NCBI GenBank assembly: GCA_008933615.1
Contig: WBUR01000021.1
Span: 1 to 64,000, forward strand
Direction: 5' to 3'
Length of the DNA: 64,000 nucleotides
Source: a bacterium
Lineage (GTDB): Bacteria; CLD3; SB21
Below the pieces are notes generated by a model. It saw nothing but the letters and a program-made list of their open reading frames with translations, searched no databases and was not told the DNA's origin. Within the stretch, counting starts at the first letter, position 1, and every line of letters starts with the position of its first letter. The position numbers were made by a program, and so were the translations under genes. This document shows positions 62,000 through 64,000 of the stretch, one piece after another.

Positions 62000-62240
62000 G
62001 TTCTTCAACTAACTGCATTTGTTTCAGCGTGGACAAGAAATCAATAAAATACCGCTCGAACGAATTTTGATCAACGTCGTATTTCGATATGATCAAACCG
62101 GTTATTTCATTCTGATTTTTACCTTGTTTTATCAATTCCAATATCTCCTGTCCAACAGGATTAAGAGAAAAGGAATCGCCTGTTGTTGGGTCAAAAACAA
62201 AACCCGACTCGCTTATTGCAACATTCTTCTTTAGGATCAT
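61992..62240 (-). CDS. PqqD-family protein (RiPP-recognition-like)
   Basis: 82 aa. The core VFDPTTGDSFSLNPVGQEILELI is a PqqD-like winged helix, and FIDFLSTLKQMQLVE is the C-terminal helix. PqqD and related RRE domains deliver peptide substrates to modifying enzymes. No precursor peptide is evident beside it. Gene overlap with the ATP-grasp suggests the PqqD-like protein presents the acceptor, possibly a peptide or protein. AAGGATAA site upstream. Confidence 0.85.
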   Translation of the reverse strand: MILKKNVAISESGFVFDPTTGDSFSLNPVGQEILELIKQGKNQNEITGLIISKYDVDQNSFERYFIDFLSTLKQMQLVEEHE

Positions 62241-62274
62241 GATAAGTTATCCTTTGAATAAAGTAATCAATGTT

Positions 62275-62733
62275 TTAACGCCGACGCCAACCGCTCCAGG
62301 CAGGAAATCCGTTATCGTCTCTGAGTTTCAACGTATCGTCGCCTCTTTTCAGTTCCGCAGTGATAATAACCGGCTTGCCGTCAATGGTTACACGCGAACC
62401 CTTAACCTCGACCTTATCGTTTTTTGAAAGATCAATATCCTGATTGTCGATGTACCACGCCGGCCCGAGATGAACGGAGATCTGTTCTTTGTCCGTTTTT
62501 ATCATAAGGTGAATACCGTTTGACATTCCTTTCAAAGGCGTGATGGTATCAATTTCCATGATTGTTCCGCTTAGCGTTTCCACGGTCTTAGTATCGTACA
62601 GCCTGTGATAATTTCCTTTATGTCCCCAGCCGCCGCTGCCTCGGAATTTCCACCAACCCTGTGAATAAACGGATGAAGATAAAACTGTCAATAACAAAAA
62701 CGCTGAAATTGAAAAAAACAAACTTGATTTCAT
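62275..62733 (-). CDS. Small exported protein, beta-rich, unknown function
   Basis: 152 aa from ATG 62733, behind GGAGGATGTC; a TTG 4 codons upstream falls in the ribosome site. Signal peptide (MKSSLFFSISAFLLLTVLSS), then a Trp/Gly-rich segment (GWWKFRGSGGWGHKG). A beta domain with ETLSGTIMEIDTITPLKGMSNGIHL and VKGSRVTIDGKPVIITAELKRG looks OB-like. It ends in the aromatic NGFPAWSGWRRR. The family appears conserved in FCB and other anaerobes, but I know no function. Its stop lies 34 nt ahead of the PqqD-like gene. Confidence 0.8.
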   Translation of the reverse strand: MKSSLFFSISAFLLLTVLSSSVYSQGWWKFRGSGGWGHKGNYHRLYDTKTVETLSGTIMEIDTITPLKGMSNGIHLMIKTDKEQISVHLGPAWYIDNQDIDLSKNDKVEVKGSRVTIDGKPVIITAELKRGDDTLKLRDDNGFPAWSGWRRR

Positions 62734-62816
62734 GACATCCTCCAATTAAAAGTGATAAGTTTATTATATAACCATATTAGTATATAGTCACTAAAGAAAA
62801 CATAAGAAAATGGTTT

Positions 62817-63290
62817 TTATTCCTCTATTTCTTTTCTTTGCTCCCATTCGACGTAATCCAAGAACATTTGCGCATGTTCTTTATGGATTCGCAAATGATC
62901 TTCTTTCATTTCCTTATGATACTTTTGCATGCGAGCATGGTCAGATAGAATGGTCTTATCGTCCATACCAAGTATTAGATGGCGATTCTCTAACTGTATA
63001 TGGGCTTTGGCGATATGAGCATGCTTTTCGCGTATTGCAACATGGCCCTTTTCAATTTCCTGATGTATATCCATCATGGATAAAAAATACTTATCCTGGC
63101 TTACATTAACAAGCTTCGAGTAAACATCGACGGCTTTCTCTTGTTCATGGTTTAGGGAGTCATCCATAACAATCATTCTGGCGCACTCCGCCCTCAAGTG
63201 TTCATGCTCTTCCCAAAACTTACGTTTGTCCACTCCGGAACACGATGATATGGCAAAAATTAATAAGATGGCAATCAACAGAGTTTTCAT
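62817..63290 (-). CDS. His-rich helical lipoprotein
   Basis: 157 aa. Lipobox SSC (Cys17) after a signal peptide. The body is helical with many His/Glu/Lys: HEHLRAE, EKGHVAIREKHAHIAKAHIQLENRHL, DHARMQKYHKEMKEDHLRIHKEHAQ. It may bind metal or act as a coiled-coil scaffold. Its promoter has a palindromic -35 region, so it is probably regulated. It is 83 nt upstream of the next exported protein. Confidence 0.82.
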   Translation of the reverse strand: MKTLLIAILLIFAISSCSGVDKRKFWEEHEHLRAECARMIVMDDSLNHEQEKAVDVYSKLVNVSQDKYFLSMMDIHQEIEKGHVAIREKHAHIAKAHIQLENRHLILGMDDKTILSDHARMQKYHKEMKEDHLRIHKEHAQMFLDYVEWEQRKEIEE

Positions 63291-63316
63291 GGTATTGCCC
63301 TTTTTCTTTTTATTTT

Positions 63317-63344
63317 TTTATATTCCAATATTTGACATGTCAAA
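63317..63344 (-). promoter_or_regulatory. Promoter with palindromic operator for the His-rich lipoprotein
   Basis: On the minus strand TTGACA (63343-63338) lies in the perfect 14-bp palindrome TTTGACATGTCAAA (63331-63344). TATAAA (63322-63317) follows after 15 nt; TAAAAA at spacing 17 is an alternative -10. A regulator binding the palindrome would cover the -35 box. Confidence 0.5.
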
Positions 63345-63798
63345 AATATTTTATTCGCCACGTTCATCAAGCCTACACGCCAATCTCTACACATCTTTGT
63401 GAACTGCAAATATCACGCCCAACGCTAATTAATTGTATTTTGTGCATTATTTCACATGGTCAACGAGAATTGACGGGTTTATCGTCGACGAGATTATAGC
63501 CATACTTAACCATTTCTTGTTTGAATCTTAAAGATCAACAGATCTTCCCCATACAATGACCACTTGTGATTTCTAATAAAAGAGCTATTTTTACTTCAAT
63601 CAGAAAAATTAGATATAAAAATAAACAAAAAAATAAGGCCATTCATGGCGGATAACACAATAATCTTCTCAATGGTTGGCGTCGGCAAGATCCACAAACC
63701 AAACAAACAGGTTCTCAAAGACATTTATTTATATTTTTGTTCAAACAAAGATCCTATTGTTTGTTTAAACGTTGAGTGTCTTTAGGTTACGTCAAGCG
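63345..63798. other. Intergenic region, no recognised gene
   Basis: About 450 bp between the His-rich lipoprotein and the partial DUF2141 gene. AT-rich; weak short repeats of AAACAAA-type appear near 63700-63770. No RNA gene, array or convincing coding ORF is seen. Confidence 0.4.
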
Positions 63799-64000
63799 TT
63801 ACATATATATTACTTTTACAATAACCTTCAAGTCTTTATCCAGATCAAATGCCGCATTATCAAATGAGGGTCGGTTAGTTAATCCAATGGACTGGTAATT
63901 TGAAAAACCAATTCCCTCCAGGGGTAACATTAAACCCTTTTTTATTCTGCCATCATTGTTTTCATCGTGTAATACATTAACAGCATATTTACCCTGAGGT
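63799..64000 (-). CDS. DUF2141 domain protein, C-terminal part only
   Basis: The last 66 residues or so of a minus-strand gene that enters from the right edge. GKYAVNVLHDENNDGRI, a LEGIGFSNYQ and PSFDNAAFDL segment followed by a strand-rich VIVKVIYM match the end of DUF2141. These are exported proteins of FCB and proteobacteria with unknown function. The stop codon is at 63801-63799; the N-terminus lies outside. Confidence 0.85.
   Translation of the reverse strand, partial: PQGKYAVNVLHDENNDGRIKKGLMLPLEGIGFSNYQSIGLTNRPSFDNAAFDLDKDLKVIVKVIYM

Noticed and set aside
63245-63499. An 84-aa plus-strand ORF near the right edge
   Set aside because: It spans the lipoprotein promoter and has no family or start-site support.
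1-64000. tRNA genes, rRNA, CRISPR arrays, insertion sequences
   Set aside because: None could be recognised by eye in the intergenic stretches; a tRNAscan or Infernal run would be needed to exclude small RNAs.

Overview
The window (64 kb, moderately AT-rich) looks like chromosomal DNA from a Gram-negative bacterium of the FCB superphylum. The evidence is an LpxA gene (lipid A), many lipobox-bearing lipoproteins and beta-barrels, and a 2310-residue SprA-type protein, which is the outer-membrane translocon of the type IX secretion system. Many genes carry clear AGGAGG-type ribosome binding sites, and several have GTG or TTG starts. That usage fits Ignavibacteria-, Calditrichota- or KSB1-like lineages better than classical Bacteroidetes, but no rRNA gene is present and the placement is an inference.

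Layout. 1-5.8 kb: partial aconitase, an S8 protease lipoprotein, an amidohydrolase and a membrane-anchored thioredoxin-like protein. 6-11.3 kb: an ABC-2 permease without a visible ATPase, then a copper locus (HMA-AraC fusion regulator, DUF4396 membrane protein, CopA ATPase, CopZ-like chaperone) interrupted by a 154-bp inverted-repeat element. 11.3-21.3 kb: lpxA with a short-chain dehydrogenase, then a housekeeping run holB-ricT-two metallo-beta-lactamase-fold hydrolases-metG, a soluble response-regulator/histidine-kinase hybrid and two poorly characterised genes.

21.4-29.8 kb is the probable replication-origin region: dnaA diverges from rpmH-yidD-yidC-mnmE-mnmG-rsmG, with candidate DnaA boxes between dnaA and rpmH and two parS sites between mnmE and mnmG. 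The rnpA gene normally found between rpmH and yidD is not there. sprA follows rsmG.

37-42.3 kb: a radical SAM/SPASM enzyme, a low-molecular-weight tyrosine phosphatase with a very lysine-rich N-terminal tail, a DUF3108 protein, an esterase and glycogen synthase. 42.3-50.9 kb (minus strand): a TetR-controlled drug/toxin efflux operon resembling cecR-ybhGFSR, with TolC, an HlyD-type adaptor, two ABC ATPases matching a split YbhF, two ABC-2 permeases, a small membrane protein, a lipoprotein and a cupin.

51-64 kb (minus strand): a LolCDE/LolA-like ABC cassette with an outer-membrane barrel. Upstream of it lies a compact cluster encoding a PqqD-like protein, an ATP-grasp ligase, a PLP-dependent decarboxylase of the diaminopimelate/ornithine type, a urea transporter-M23 peptidase fusion, a TPR/beta-barrel protein and a TPR protein. 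This cluster is the best candidate for an undescribed system: it looks like a pathway that makes or ligates a small amino-acid-derived compound or peptide and handles it at the envelope. Two small secreted proteins and a partial DUF2141 gene close the window.

No tRNA or rRNA genes, CRISPR arrays, insertion sequences or prophage genes were recognised.
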